The position numbers and the translations under genes are program-made. Positions 1 to 12,033 of a DNA stretch of 56,501 nucleotides are shown in pieces; within the stretch, counting starts at the first letter, position 1, and every line of letters starts with the position of its first letter. A model generated the notes under the pieces. That model was not told the origin of the DNA. It searched no databases and was given only the letters and a program-made list of their open reading frames with translations. Source of the stretch: Nemertoderma westbladi (lineage: Eukaryota; Xenacoelomorpha; Nemertodermatida; Nemertodermatidae); the NCBI GenBank assembly GCA_032718475.1, contig JAUCBJ010007582.1, positions 1 through 56,501 on the forward strand. The letters are read 5' to 3'.

Positions 1-59
1 TAAATTTTGGCAGGTTAAACTGCTAAAGGTCTTCAAAAGCGCGAACAGCCTTTGCAACA

Positions 60-568
60 ACGCAATCTACCATGGGCTAATCGCTGCAGAGATGCCTTCA
101 ACCCTGGAGTCAATAGGATTATGTAGCTCATCCTGCAAACGCCCAGATGGTTCTGTTCTACATTGCTGCCTTGGAATAGAGGGAAGCCGCTAGTGTGGGA
201 CTTCACATGTACACACAGATTGGCTGCCTCTTATTCATCTTCTGCTGGACTAGATGGAGCTTCAGTTGCAGACCTGGCAGAGGCTAGAAAGCTCGATAAG
301 TACAAGGAGCTATCTACTGTAATACTGTAGTTATATTGTGCAACCAGTTGCATTTGAAACCCTGGGTGGTATTGGCCCATGATCCTTGGCATTTCTCCGA
401 GAGGTTGGTAGACGCATTGAGAGTAGCACAGGAAACAAACGTGCCACTGAATTTCTCCGTCAACGAATTGGGATCTGTGTTCAGATCGGCAATGCCTCCT
501 GCGTGACAGAATCTTTCGGTTTGGGTGAAATGGAGGGGTACAGGGAGAGACAGGGGAGACACCTCTAG
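60..568 (+). pseudogene. decayed 3' end of a retrotransposon pol gene
   Basis: In shifting plus frames the translation gives KRPDG, then GKPLVWDFTCTHRLAASY, then EARKLDKYKELS, then ETLGGIGP and finally FLREVGRRIESSTGNKRATE followed by FLRQRIGICVQIGNA. This order (KRPDG, LVWD.T, KY..L, ETLG, G.R, L.QRI...Q.GN) matches, from memory, a conserved C-terminal region that follows reverse transcriptases in many invertebrate mobile elements. At least two frameshifts and a stop near 330-350 separate the pieces, so it is a dead copy. The last piece, 386-568, is open and ends at a TAG. The upstream reverse transcriptase core would lie left of the window. I am fairly sure of the retroelement nature and less sure of the clade. 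Confidence 0.6.
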
Positions 569-2408
569 ACCAGACTGCTGATTTACCCTAAACGCCGTTG
601 CTCTACTTGTTTTTCTTCAGTTTCTCCTAAATTGTAGTAGTCCTATTATGTTGTTGTTTTCTTTTTAATGATATGATAGTGAACGAACATACTGTATGCT
701 TGAGTCTGTCAAAATATGTTGTTTTATCAGTTTTTCAGTTCTATAGTTTGTCAAAATTTATTGTTGCTTTATTGGTTCTATAGTTTCTCCTAATTTGTTG
801 TAGTCCTATTCTGTTATTATTTTCTTTTTAATGATACAATAGTGTTTTACTGTGATAATTATTTTACTATATTTAATTAAAAATTGTTAAACTGTTTCTA
901 TAATTATTGAATATAATCATACAGTATTGCTGTATATTTAATTTAATATATTAATTAATTATTAATAAAAAAAATTAATAAAATTAATTAAAATTTTCAA
1001 TAATATTAAAAAAAAAAATTTCAAAAAAGTGCTGGATAATTTTTCAAGATGTTCAAAAATCCTTTCAAACGAGCCATAAATTATCGAATTTGGGAGAAAA
1101 ACGGCGGAGGAGTAGTATTTTGAAAAATGGAAATATAGTGAAATGTAATTCCGAGATAATTTGCTTTAAAGTTTGAACCTTCCCGCTCAAACCTGACTGT
1201 CTGTAGTCTGTTAATCGGTCAGTAATGTTTGACACTATGGCTTCCTACCAACTCACTAAAATTATCAATATGGGGGTTTTCGGGGTCGGTGATTTCATTT
1301 CTGATGTCAGTTTTAATGTTTGGTGGCATCTAATATGTCTGTCTGACAGCATGTCTGTCTGTCTGTCTTCTAAATTTTGACGGACAAACTGATAGACGGA
1401 AAGACAGCGATAACTCGAGAACTAAAAAAGATCTCGCCAAACTGTTTCAAGATTTGAACTCCCCATTAAATTCTGCATTAGATAAAATAGAAAACCAAAA
1501 ATGTGAAAATTTTACCCAAGGAGGGGGTACTCCCCCCCCCCCCCCCTTAAATGCAGGCACCGAATAGCAGAAGCCAATATCATAAGTATTCATTCCAGAA
1601 CATTTAATTATTTAACTGGAGGTGAACCAGTAGTGTGATAAGCAATAAGTTACATTTACTACTGTATGTTTATGTTACCTCGACTCGGCTACCTAGACAG
1701 CCAGACTATCGACTCGGCTACTATTCAGATAGCCATGGTGGAGGTATCAACTCACCTTCCCCATAGGGTGAAGATGAGTATAATACAGTATATTGGTTGT
1801 CTATTTTGGCTTGCTGCATAGCTGTCTGGTGTAGCCCAGAGGAGGTGAATGTGCTGAGCGAAAGGGCTTTCCATCCAATTCTAACAATGATAGCTAGCGC
1901 ATTGGATTGGTATGTATAGTAACTTTAATAGAGCTATGAAAACTACGAATCTTGAACGGTTGTAAAACCTTTTAATGAACGCAATTGGTGCAACTACTAC
2001 TGTACAGTATAAATATAATTTGAGCCTGATTTTTAAATAATTTGGTAATAATCATATCTTTCAGCAGTCTTTAATTTTAATAGGGCCTATTCATATTTTC
2101 AGAGTCAGTAATTTTTAATTTAGTAACAATATATCTGTATATTTTTTAGGGGTCCGACGATTATTTTTTAGCAGTCTTTAAACTTTTTTAGAATTTTTTA
2201 GTATGCTTATTTAATTTAATTTGACTTTATCCCACCGCCACACCACCGCAGGAACTTATTATTTACGCCTAATGAATGACCTACACAGTAGTTATTTATG
2301 TATTGTCTGTTGTCTCCAATATACTGATATATGTTTGTATCACCAGGAATTACTTTCTCTTCATGACATATCATTAACTTACATATTTTAATAAATATTA
2401 CTGGTACC
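569..2408. other. AT-rich region without a gene
   Basis: No coding exon is recognisable. A segment containing TCTCCTAA and TAGTCCTAT is present twice (about 623-682 and 784-844), a degenerate tandem pair with a period of about 160 bases. A short GTCT/CTGT microsatellite lies near 1340-1366 and a run of 15 C at about 1532-1546. The first part probably is the 3' tail of the retroelement remnant. Confidence 0.5.
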
Positions 2409-2579
2409 GTGTTAAATCATGTGTTTAATTTGTTTTTAAAATCAATCAATCAATCAAGCCAGCAAGCTGCTTACTGCAGTACTGCGGGTACCGGTATTAT
2501 ACAGGTGTACTCTGGTACTTACAGCAGGCCTACAGCAGTTCCAAAAAGACAAGCACAGAAGCAAAGGCTGAAGTTAAGA

Positions 2580-3035
2580 ACCTACCGGCTACCGCTGCCA
2601 GGCTGCATGCTGCAACAGGAGGTGCAAGGTACAAGGACACACTGACTGCTACTGCTGACAGGCTGCATGCTGAAACAGGAGGTGCAAGGACACACTGACT
2701 GCTGAACTGTGAACATAAACAGCACACCTTCAGACTGTCAGAGAAAGGATCCTAGGGAAAAGGACTGCAGGAAGGGCAGAAGGTGAGTCTCGAAGCAAAC
2801 AGTCAGAGAGTATAGCAGTACAGTATGCCTGCAGGAGTTGGCAGGTTGGGAGTAGGCCTACAACTTGAGGCCTACTCATGCTACTCATGCTACTAGGGCT
2901 GTAGGGTACCGCCCAGGTTGGAATTTATGTAGAGTTTGCTCAACATGTGTGGCGCGGATTAAGGATCCTGGCACCTGGCGCGTAGTGACAGGGGTGTGTG
3001 GCGCGCATTGAGGATCCTGGCGCGAATATGGATGT
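2580..3035. repeat. two short tandem duplications
   Basis: A segment of about 60 bases containing CAGGCTGCATGCTG and ACAGGAGGTGCAAGG occurs at about 2598-2648 and again at 2659-2703. A second pair, containing GGATCCTGGC preceded by GTGTGGCGCG, occurs at about 2947-2974 and 2997-3026. Neither forms a convincing coding sequence. Confidence 0.6.
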
Positions 3036-3276
3036 AGTAGGGTTAGGTTAGGACAGTAGGAGGTTACGTAGCAGTGCACTAGCAACACATCCCACTCTAC
3101 AGCTCTATTTGAAATTATTCCATAGGTTTAAAAAGATTGAAAAATGTCCGCTCGCTTCGCTCGCGTTTATACTGTACAGCTGTAAGCCTACTCTTAGCAC
3201 TGTCTGGCTGTGGACAAATGGAAACAGACAGATTGAGCATGACCATTAAAAACATGACTTCAGTTAGGAACTTTCA

Positions 3277-3517
3277 CCCGTCAAACGGCTGGACAGACAC
3301 CCCTCAAACGGGTGGATGAGTTTGTATTTCTCCACACAAATCCCTATTAAAAATTAAAATTAAATTCGCATTGCTATTTTTTTAGACGCACGAGTAAAAT
3401 TGGTATTGTGACATAGAGCAGGCAAAACTACATATTTTGGTCCTGTAAAAATTAAAATTACAGCATAGTTAACTTTTAATTAAGAATTAATTGAATTCCA
3501 CCCGTCAAACGGGTGGA
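3277..3517. repeat. three copies of a short palindromic motif
   Basis: The palindrome-like motif CCACCCGTCAAACGGGTGGA is perfect at 3498-3517, and partial copies occur at 3277-3294 and 3301-3318. About 180 bases of AT-rich DNA separate the outer copies. It could be the end of a small inverted-repeat element; the boundaries cannot be fixed. Confidence 0.45.
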
Positions 3518-5176
3518 TTTGTACAATTTTATCTGCTACTCGTCATCCCCCTGAGGCAAGCAGATTCCTTCCCATCTATGGAGCCAGGCTGCCAATCAAC
3601 ACACCAGAGAGCAGACCTCCACTGTCTACCACTACCATCCTTCCTAGTATACACACACACACACTGTGTACTAATTGAGGCAGCCAGCATAGCATTGGCT
3701 TTCTTATTATACTTACTGTATTACATATTACTCTGCAGCTCTTGTCCGACATTAGCTGAGTTACCTAACATGGCATCTGCTATGCCTTAGGCAAACCTAC
3801 ACAAAAGCGCCCGGCTGATGGCTGGTGGGGTGGCTGCTGGGCTGGACTGCTACACTACACTACTGGTAGTATCCTAATTATATCCCTTTATGAAGACATT
3901 AAGTTAATATACTGGCGGTAAGTTACTGGCGGTAAGTTACAAGTTATTTCTTTATGCTCTATGAAGTTAAGTTCTCCTTCACACAGGCTAGAGCAGAGGA
4001 CTAGGACACCAGTTCACAATTCCTTCAATTTGCTGATTTGGCCTTGAATTGCTGACTTGCACTGGCGCCCAGCCAGCTCATTTCTGCATTACTGCTCAGT
4101 TCATTTTTGACTGTTTGGCTAACCATAAGTCTGTAAGTAAGAGTAATGTAAAAATATGATAATTGAAATCCTGATCCCGAAATTAATTAAAGTTAATTAA
4201 CTCAATTAGGCAAAAATAATTAATTTAATTAATTACAGTTATAAAATACAGTTAGGTACGGTATTCACAGCGAGATTTGATTGCACAGTGATAGCAAACC
4301 TCACAGTCGTGGTGCACAGATTTTCTAAATTGGAGCCAAATTTTTCTAAAAACCGTAAATTAGAATTGCATGAATTATATGAATTGCATGAATTTTGTAA
4401 CAGATTCCTCCATCTTATTGCTGTATTGGGTCAGAATTTTTCGGAGAGATGGAAAGCTGGCCATACAAGGATACCAAATGTGATATTGATATCATGCAAC
4501 TTTCAAACGCCCATTTTAAGAATTGCATGAATCCCCCCTCCTTTAATAATTTTGCATTACTTCTATAACTCTGATTACTGAAGTTTGGGCTTTCCCGGCA
4601 TGTAATTATATGTGTCTCTATTGGTGTTTATGCACTGGCTTGGCTGGACCCTATTAGACAGCTACAGTAAGTCGGAGTAATACAAGGTGATAGCTTTCAC
4701 CTTTATTATATACCTTTATTATTTTAAACGATGTAGTAATATATGGTCAATCATTGAGTGGTACGGTTCAAGATGCTCTCAATAAATCAGCAATATATTG
4801 TAAGGTCAACGACCTCAAGGTCAACTTAAAGAAATCTGGGCCAAATTAAGACAAATCAAACGCCAAAAGATCTTGCATGATGCCCCATGATCACTCCAAC
4901 CCCCCCCCCCCCCCCCCACCCTCCATGTCAAAGCATCATCCTTCTGTCCTTGCTTATGCAATGCATTGGAACAAGCAAAATGATTTAAATGGCATTTAAA
5001 TTGCACCTCTGTTATGAGTGCCCTGAGCAGCCTGTGTGGTATTTTGTTCAGTCAGTTCCTCAGTTTGGGAACTCTGTTCCAATGGGTTGCGAACTTTATT
5101 CTAATAATTACGACCTTTGTTCCAATATTGTTGTGAATGTACATCGCAATTCTTAACCCTGTCTACCCTGGGCCAT
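3518..5176. other. non-coding flank beyond the ALFY-like exon
   Basis: No exon is recognisable on either strand. In particular, the PH-BEACH, WD40 and FYVE regions that should follow the ALFY-like exon on the minus strand are not seen. It contains a run of 18 C at 4900-4917 and AT-rich DNA. Confidence 0.5.
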
Positions 5177-8100
5177 TTAGATCTTCCTACAGTCTGGGGG
5201 GGGGGGGGGGGGGATTCGACCCAGACCTTCAATTGAGACATCGATAGGCAAGAGGCCGCTAGTGGCGCCTCGAGGTTGAAAGAACATTCCATCGACTACA
5301 ACAGATCGGAGGAAATCGAAAATTGGTTTCTTTATCGGCAAATCTGATGTGTTTTGTGATTCTAGAGTTGGGCTGTGGGTTGGCGTTTGCATTGGGAGTT
5401 GTGTCAGAATTAAACTTGAAATAAATTCTGGTGTTGAACAGAGCTGACCAAATTCCGGAGTGTTGTGATACAAAAATACCAAAAACTGAATAATATTCAA
5501 GGGCAGCTCAGATAGTTTGGTTTCGGAAGAGTTTTGTGAAGCGGAATGTATAGACGCTCGCACCATGGACAGCATTACAACCGCGGCTTCTGCACAAAGA
5601 ATACTATTTCCAATTCCATGGGCTGAACTTTGACTGGCCGGGATACCAAATACGTACAACCACAACGAATCTAGATAAACGGAATCGTCCAGCGGAAAAC
5701 TCGTCTTTGGCTGGCCGAAGAGAATGGCAGCGAGCAGATAGTAAAGTTTGGAATGATTCCACTGGTCAGTTAGGAGATATTGCAGAACGGTAAAGCCATG
5801 TTGCCGACAATATTCTAGGTTGACCTCCCTGGGGAAATTCCTCAATTTGGTCCCAACATTAAATCCAAGTACGACACCCATACGGTTCTCGGTCACAGAC
5901 TCCGTCTCAGTAAGCCAACCACCCACGTTGCTACCATCGCGAAACCTCTCCAAACCTGGAAGATGAGATAAAACCAAAGACAATATCAGTAAACCCAAAA
6001 CACTGGTGCTGGAATGTAGATGAGGCTGAACGAATAACAACAACCAATCATTACCTAGAACCTGTTGTACATCGTCAACAAACTGTGATTTAACTTTTCC
6101 GGAATCAATTAAAAGATTCAGAAAAACTTCTAGACATAAGTTTCTCATAATGATCGCCTTGCTGGATATATAACTGCACGAAGTATCATCTACTAATCTC
6201 TTGTTAGCGAGTTCTCCAGGCTCGTCTGTAACATGTCCGTGCTCGGAGACCGCCATGGGTGGGAGGGTGTTGGCAACAAACTGCCCAAACCGAAGTAAAT
6301 CCTTCATATTAGGATTGTCTCTAAGCAGGGCAGTCAGCAGTCGAATAATGCTCCTCAATGTTGTATATAAAATACTATCGTCCTGCAGTTTGAAAATTAA
6401 CTTCGGAATAACATTAAGCTCCCGCAATAACATGTTGTGGTATTGGGAGTTGTGCGAGTCAGTTGCGATCTCCAATAGGTGATCATAGATCGGTTGTGCC
6501 AGATCAGGATCAGTCCTGTTCCAAATATCAAAGTCCAGCAGTAATTCCCTGAATGCAGAAGTTTGACCCCCGAGAAAATTGTAACCATCATAATTGTCAT
6601 TTGTACCGCATATTGTAAATATTAGATGTAGAATGTGGCTGTTCAATAGACCGGTCTTTTGCTTCAATAATAGGGCCAATATCCTGTAACCGTGTAGCCG
6701 TTCCATTTCTTCCTGGGATAACCGGTGACATTTTATAACGCCAGTTAGTAGTTTCACTGAAGAATAAAGTCCATCGCTATTAGTAGAATGGTAAATTAAA
6801 GAAAGCAGCATGGATACACCACCAACTTGAGAAATAGCTTTGGCAACGGGTTTCGGACTAAAAGTTCTCAAATTAAAGTTGGTCCCAACCAGCACGGCAC
6901 CGAAGCATCTCGCATTCCCGTAGAGATGAGTGGTCGCGTTGTGAATAACTCGTATCGGAGTTCCGACGTCGTTGCTATTCAAATGTAACTGTCTTGCAAT
7001 TAATTTGCCATCAGTGTTGTTATAGAGTTTCCTTATCTTCGCAATATTCAGAACAGATAGCGCGTGGGCGTGGAGGGACCAGACCAAGCGTTCCTCGGCC
7101 ACCAACGGTTGTGCCGTCCTTAGCAACCCATGATCCAACAACCCTTGGCAACGGGGCGACTGGTAGCTACCCGTGTAGTTCGGTCCCAGGCGGTACATAG
7201 CGGCGGGGACCTCAGGAGGTACGACATCCTCAATGATGGCGGAAGGACCGAGTCGCCATAGCAGATGGGACCGATTGGAGAAGCTAGAAGGGGTCCCGAT
7301 GTACGCGTATATAGAGAGTATAGAGTTGGCTGCGGTGCCGCTTGCTGTTTGGTGGGACTGAATGTAGGAAAGTTTCTGACATCCAATCTGTTGACCGTTA
7401 ACGTAAACGTAACAACCGGAACTCTGTTTAAACATCGACTTGGAGAGAACGACAACCAAATGGTTCCACACGCAATCGTTCCATAACGACGACATATTAA
7501 ACTTAACCTGAGTTGAGTCGTCGGAATCGTTAACTTTCACATTAGAAGGCTGAACTTCCTTTGTAGAAATTATAATATTCTTATTGTTGGGAGTTAGTAG
7601 AATAGACAGACAACTGGAATGCGTTGTACTCCCCAATACGTGTCGGTTTATGGTGATCAGTCGCAGGGGATGGCTGGACTCCTGTCGAGACGACATTAGT
7701 TTACGGATGTTCAACCAAAAGGATAAAGTTAAACCGCTGGGAGGCGGGAATTGTCGCTCGCCCAGACCGAGACCACCGACCACGTTCACGTCGTGACTGG
7801 TTACCATGCCGACGCCGATACCGACGATAGCTCCGGCGGAGGGGGACTGAGGGAAGAGCGAAGGGAGGAATAGACAGCCGTAGCCATCGTCCGAGCTCAT
7901 GTCGAACTCGATAAACCCAGGGGTCACCGCTGTCCCGTCACAATGAGTCTCCTTAGGCGTCACCATGGAAACAAGAGATTTTAACCGCGCAAGAGGCAGG
8001 GAATCGTGGGCGTTGGGTGTCCCGACTTGGTAGTCGAGGGGTCGGAGGTGTTCAACCAAGGACTTGTTGTAGATCGAATCGATAACGTCCTGGGGAAGGA

Positions 8101-10786
8101 AGGGGGAGAAACCAGGAGGATCGAGGCACCTACAATGGAAGGGCTGACCCAGGCGGAGGTAGTGGTAGAGATCCTTGGCTTCCAGACTCTGGGACGCCAA
8201 CGATTCAAACACCCGCTGAACTCGGTCGTATAGCGGATGCGCTTCGCTGTTTAAAGCCGCGCTGCATCTTTTGATTAAATGGGAAGCGAAGGAAACCTTG
8301 CAGAGAATCTGTATATTCGACTCCGTAGATAAAAGAACCCAAAGGGTGTCGAACACATGGCATTGAATAATGTGAGAGGAATTATTGTCGGATGGCAAGG
8401 CGGTAATTAAATCGATGATAGTTATGAAGGCGCCCGGATGAGCGATAGTCTCATTGTCAACCGGGATCGGCTCAGAATCTTTGTTTTTATCGATAGCGTG
8501 GACATCAACGGCCATAAAATAAATGCATCTCAGTAACCGGCAAGCTGAAAGTAAATCGTCATGGTGCTCTGAGGTAACAACCGGGTTAAACGGAGCGGTA
8601 AATAACCCGTCCAACAATGGAGTTGGGTAGGCGGCGTCGCACAGTTGCCCCACTGCGCAGAAGTAGGGCGTCTTCAGCAGCGCGCGGGTAAGCATATCGT
8701 ATCGGATATCGGTAGAGAAGTACCTCTCGTTGGTGGAGTCCTTGTGCATGGCGGCCGTTAAACAAACGCAAGTGGAAGAGATCAGAGTAAAGAGTAAACC
8801 GTCGGCCCAATCCAGTTCGATTGATAACAAAATCGACGATAAATTAACGAAACCCCCGGCGTGCCGAAAGTAATTCCGACTATTGCGGCATTTAAGCAAA
8901 ATATGCGAGAGATTCTCTAAAATATAAAGTTTCAGTTTAATACATTTTGATTGCAAAGCCTTTAGAAGTATATCAATATCGTTTTGCCGAGTGGTGCTCC
9001 AAATAACTGACTTTAATATTTCCATCAGAGAGTCTCGGTGCTTAAAGTCCGTTGAATTCGGATCCGTAACCAAAGAGAAAGCGGAATCTACGATTCCATA
9101 ATCCCGCAGTTGGTTCGAGTTCTTTTTGTTTTCGGAGCAAACATTGGCGAGGCATTCCATTATAGCGACGGCGACTTCCTCCACGATGCCGTCGCTCGAA
9201 GGGAAACTCAGATTCAGCAGATACTTCTGGAGGTACAGAGCGATGACTTCTAGCAGTTCGACCTCACGGTAGACATCCTTAAGGTTCGCATTGTGTTTTA
9301 CTAGCCGCGTCAGGGATTCCACAACGTAAGTACTAAACTCCTTACTGCAATTAAGTTTCAATAAATTCGATAAAGTTTGTAATTCTTTGGTGGGAACGTA
9401 ACCGATGTGCAGAACGACGAATTCGAGAAGCTCGAAGTATTTCAGTTGAACGTCGTTCGGTTTGGATTCGATGATCTGCGTGAAAAGATTCAGCGTTTGA
9501 AGGGATTCCAGGATGGTGTAGTTAGCGGGATCAGATGCGTAGATGGTCCGCATTGTGTCGAGGACGTTATTGAGGAGGATGGAACGCGTTCCTTTCATAA
9601 AGACCATCTGTAGGACGCGGAACGCAGCGATGTTCCTGACCCCGAGACCGCCACCGAGGGGTAGATGGACCTCCCGATTCGGGCCGGGTTCCAACCGCGC
9701 TGTCCCGGAGTACTTCAGGTTCTCGCACGTCGACAAGGTGCACACCATCAGCACCAAGTTGCGGATTGTCTCTTCCGCGTCCTCGGCTCCCGTCGTCTCC
9801 AACTTGAGTAGAACGTCGCAAAGGAAGTTGTACCCGTTGCAGGCCCCAAAGTCCGCCAATAGAACCTGAGTTATTTCGCTGGAGTCTTTGAGGAAGACCG
9901 ACAAAGATAGGAGCATATCGACTATATCTGAGTGGGAGACATCGTTGATTCGTTTAATATTGTCTAAGGAGAGGCCGATGCAACCTTTACTGTGGATGTA
10001 ATGGGTAACCATTGGCGACAACCCATAGCGACCTATAATAAGGATAACCTCGCTGGCGGCATCCCTCCACAAGACGTTATAACTTGTCGTCCACGACGTC
10101 ATAGCTAAGAATAACAAGGAGAGGTCGTCTTTATTGGCCAGTTCCTCGACGGCGGCTGTGTAGCCACAGAGTTTGACGAGCAATGGCGTTATAACCCGCT
10201 GCAACCGGTGGCGTTCAGACACGTCGTCCTCCGGGGGCAAATCGAAGAACAGATACAGGGATTTAACGAGAGTCGACGGTAGAGAAGCCGATATAAGTTT
10301 ATCTACGATAGTCTCACCGCAGGTGGAGAGTAGATTGAGCGCGGTCAGGAGGTTCCAACCATTACAATCGGCATCCGAGTTTGGCGGTTCGAGATATTTG
10401 AATATTCCAACAGCGGCATCGACTGTCTCCTTATTGGCGGCGCGGCGACGTATCTCTGCGACGCCGAGTTTACCGACTAAAGAAGCAAATTGTGCTAAAT
10501 CGCTGAATTTTTCATGAATAACATTCGGTGACGAAAGCTCAAAAACCTTCTGGAACACAGGCAACATAATATACATTTGTTCATCCTGCTCTTTTGCTGT
10601 GAGTAATGAGTAAGGGTGAACGACCTCACGGAAAAGCTTCCGAAAGTGTATCAAACCCAGCAACTTATCTTCGTGTTTGTCTTCCACATCTTTAATATCA
10701 ACAACTTTGATCTCTTCTGAAACACATTCTGGTTTAGAAGTTGATTTGGAAATTCTCCTCCCAGTAAGTTTCCTTATTAAACTCAT
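5177..10786 (-). CDS. WDFY3: N-terminal half of an ALFY/WDFY3-like BEACH protein, one giant exon
   Basis: A single open frame of 1869 codons starts MSLIRKLTGRR and follows the N-terminal half of WDFY3 (ALFY), the roughly 3500-residue autophagy scaffold that links ubiquitinated cargo to autophagosomes. Recognised blocks in order are LPVFQKVF and IRRRAANK (first 120 residues), STLVKSLYLFFDLP (about 170), FLKDSSEITQVLL (about 300), GYGCLFLPSLFP (about 965) and FPPPSGLTLSFW (about 1015). These last two begin the concanavalin-like segment, followed by AYIGTP, LNSHILHLIFTICGT (about 1385), LRFGQFVANTLPPMA (about 1500), VVLGFNVGTKLRNFP (about 1640) and FDFLRSVVVDGMFF (about 1825). The PH, BEACH, WD40 and FYVE parts are absent. 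The last 15 or so codons run into an 18-G tract (5195-5212) that reads as polyproline, so the true coding end is probably a splice donor slightly upstream; no strong donor is visible. Vertebrate WDFY3 is split into many exons, so this uninterrupted exon implies intron loss or an intron-poor lineage. It could also be a truncated copy. Confidence 0.85.
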   Translation of the reverse strand: MSLIRKLTGRRISKSTSKPECVSEEIKVVDIKDVEDKHEDKLLGLIHFRKLFREVVHPYSLLTAKEQDEQMYIMLPVFQKVFELSSPNVIHEKFSDLAQFASLVGKLGVAEIRRRAANKETVDAAVGIFKYLEPPNSDADCNGWNLLTALNLLSTCGETIVDKLISASLPSTLVKSLYLFFDLPPEDDVSERHRLQRVITPLLVKLCGYTAAVEELANKDDLSLLFLAMTSWTTSYNVLWRDAASEVILIIGRYGLSPMVTHYIHSKGCIGLSLDNIKRINDVSHSDIVDMLLSLSVFLKDSSEITQVLLADFGACNGYNFLCDVLLKLETTGAEDAEETIRNLVLMVCTLSTCENLKYSGTARLEPGPNREVHLPLGGGLGVRNIAAFRVLQMVFMKGTRSILLNNVLDTMRTIYASDPANYTILESLQTLNLFTQIIESKPNDVQLKYFELLEFVVLHIGYVPTKELQTLSNLLKLNCSKEFSTYVVESLTRLVKHNANLKDVYREVELLEVIALYLQKYLLNLSFPSSDGIVEEVAVAIMECLANVCSENKKNSNQLRDYGIVDSAFSLVTDPNSTDFKHRDSLMEILKSVIWSTTRQNDIDILLKALQSKCIKLKLYILENLSHILLKCRNSRNYFRHAGGFVNLSSILLSIELDWADGLLFTLISSTCVCLTAAMHKDSTNERYFSTDIRYDMLTRALLKTPYFCAVGQLCDAAYPTPLLDGLFTAPFNPVVTSEHHDDLLSACRLLRCIYFMAVDVHAIDKNKDSEPIPVDNETIAHPGAFITIIDLITALPSDNNSSHIIQCHVFDTLWVLLSTESNIQILCKVSFASHLIKRCSAALNSEAHPLYDRVQRVFESLASQSLEAKDLYHYLRLGQPFHCRCLDPPGFSPFLPQDVIDSIYNKSLVEHLRPLDYQVGTPNAHDSLPLARLKSLVSMVTPKETHCDGTAVTPGFIEFDMSSDDGYGCLFLPSLFPQSPSAGAIVGIGVGMVTSHDVNVVGGLGLGERQFPPPSGLTLSFWLNIRKLMSSRQESSHPLRLITINRHVLGSTTHSSCLSILLTPNNKNIIISTKEVQPSNVKVNDSDDSTQVKFNMSSLWNDCVWNHLVVVLSKSMFKQSSGCYVYVNGQQIGCQKLSYIQSHQTASGTAANSILSIYAYIGTPSSFSNRSHLLWRLGPSAIIEDVVPPEVPAAMYRLGPNYTGSYQSPRCQGLLDHGLLRTAQPLVAEERLVWSLHAHALSVLNIAKIRKLYNNTDGKLIARQLHLNSNDVGTPIRVIHNATTHLYGNARCFGAVLVGTNFNLRTFSPKPVAKAISQVGGVSMLLSLIYHSTNSDGLYSSVKLLTGVIKCHRLSQEEMERLHGYRILALLLKQKTGLLNSHILHLIFTICGTNDNYDGYNFLGGQTSAFRELLLDFDIWNRTDPDLAQPIYDHLLEIATDSHNSQYHNMLLRELNVIPKLIFKLQDDSILYTTLRSIIRLLTALLRDNPNMKDLLRFGQFVANTLPPMAVSEHGHVTDEPGELANKRLVDDTSCSYISSKAIIMRNLCLEVFLNLLIDSGKVKSQFVDDVQQVLGNDWLLLFVQPHLHSSTSVLGLLILSLVLSHLPGLERFRDGSNVGGWLTETESVTENRMGVVLGFNVGTKLRNFPREVNLEYCRQHGFTVLQYLLTDQWNHSKLYYLLAAILFGQPKTSFPLDDSVYLDSLWLYVFGIPASQSSAHGIGNSILCAEAAVVMLSMVRASIHSASQNSSETKLSELPLNIIQFLVFLYHNTPEFGQLCSTPEFISSLILTQLPMQTPTHSPTLESQNTSDLPIKKPIFDFLRSVVVDGMFFQPRGATSGLLPIDVSIEGLGRIPPPPPPDCRKI

Positions 10787-12025
10787 ATTGGTAATTTATA
10801 ATTTATTCACATTTTCTGTTGGAGGAAACATAGGCATAATGACCATACTGCCATATCATCACATGTTATATTGCTATATGCTTTGTTTTATACATTACAT
10901 TATTGAAATGAATTGCAAATTATCATCAAAGATATCATTATAAATTTCACATTTATATTCAAATGTACGTAAACGGCCTACTCCTACCCGTACGGACGGC
11001 CTACCTGCCACTACTACAGTACTACTGTAATAAGCCTATTTCAAACTTAAAATTAACATTTTAAAATCTATGTCGAGCTCGAGACAGACATGTATATTGC
11101 CTATTAATAAAAGGCCTATTGCTGTATTGCAGTATTGTATTGAATTGAGTTGAATTTTAATATCACGCAATCATTAATTAGATTTTATTATAAATCATAC
11201 ATAATATTACTAATCATAAATTAGCATTAAGCACTCACCCGTCTGCCCGTAACCGACTTAACTCAGACATAAGAAATATATTAAATCATACATAATGAGT
11301 AAATCCAATAATTATGTAATTATTTGAAAATAAACCCAATATAACAAGCCACAAACAAACAAAAGCTGCAGGAACTCGAGCGATAATTAATTATTAAATA
11401 CTGTTTCAATTAAATTATTTACGAAAATCTACTATCTTCTTTTAAATATGGACCGGCTGCATTCGTGGGAAATATAATATTTGATAATTCAGCAGTCAGC
11501 CTACGATAATTTTGCAGGCTAGGTCCTTGTCAATTGTCATGGCCTGTTATTTAGATGGCCTTGGTCTGTTGGTATAGTACCATACATTTGCTGATTTGTG
11601 GATACTGGATACCAATATGACAATAGTTGTGTACAAATGGATCTTTTCTTCATGAAACCGTTCATTCATTGCGACTTTCAGACTTTGTAATAATATGGTT
11701 TGTCAGTTTGTAAGCAGATAATTGAGCAATTCAGTTTTATGCATGATTAGTTTAGTTTAGTTTTATACACTCTTTAATTAAATTTATTTAAAATCAATAT
11801 CAAATAAATTATACAGATATAAGTGAACAACTATGAGGCACTTAACATTAGTTAGTATTAGGAAATTAAAATTAAGTATAACGGATTAGCCTACAATATC
11901 TTACAATGTTACAAGCAATATAAGTGAGCGATATGGGACGGTAATTATACGAGTCAGTGCCAGTGGCAGAGTTTATTTCAGTTTATTTTCAGTTTATTTC
12001 AACCATTTTTCAGTTTTTAAATAAA
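10787..12025. other. AT-rich upstream region of the ALFY-like gene
   Basis: This is the 5' flank of the minus-strand ALFY-like gene. It is AT-rich, with no recognisable exon. Promoter elements are likely somewhere near 10790-11000, but I see no motif I can defend. Confidence 0.45.
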
Positions 12026-12033
12026 GGCTGAAA

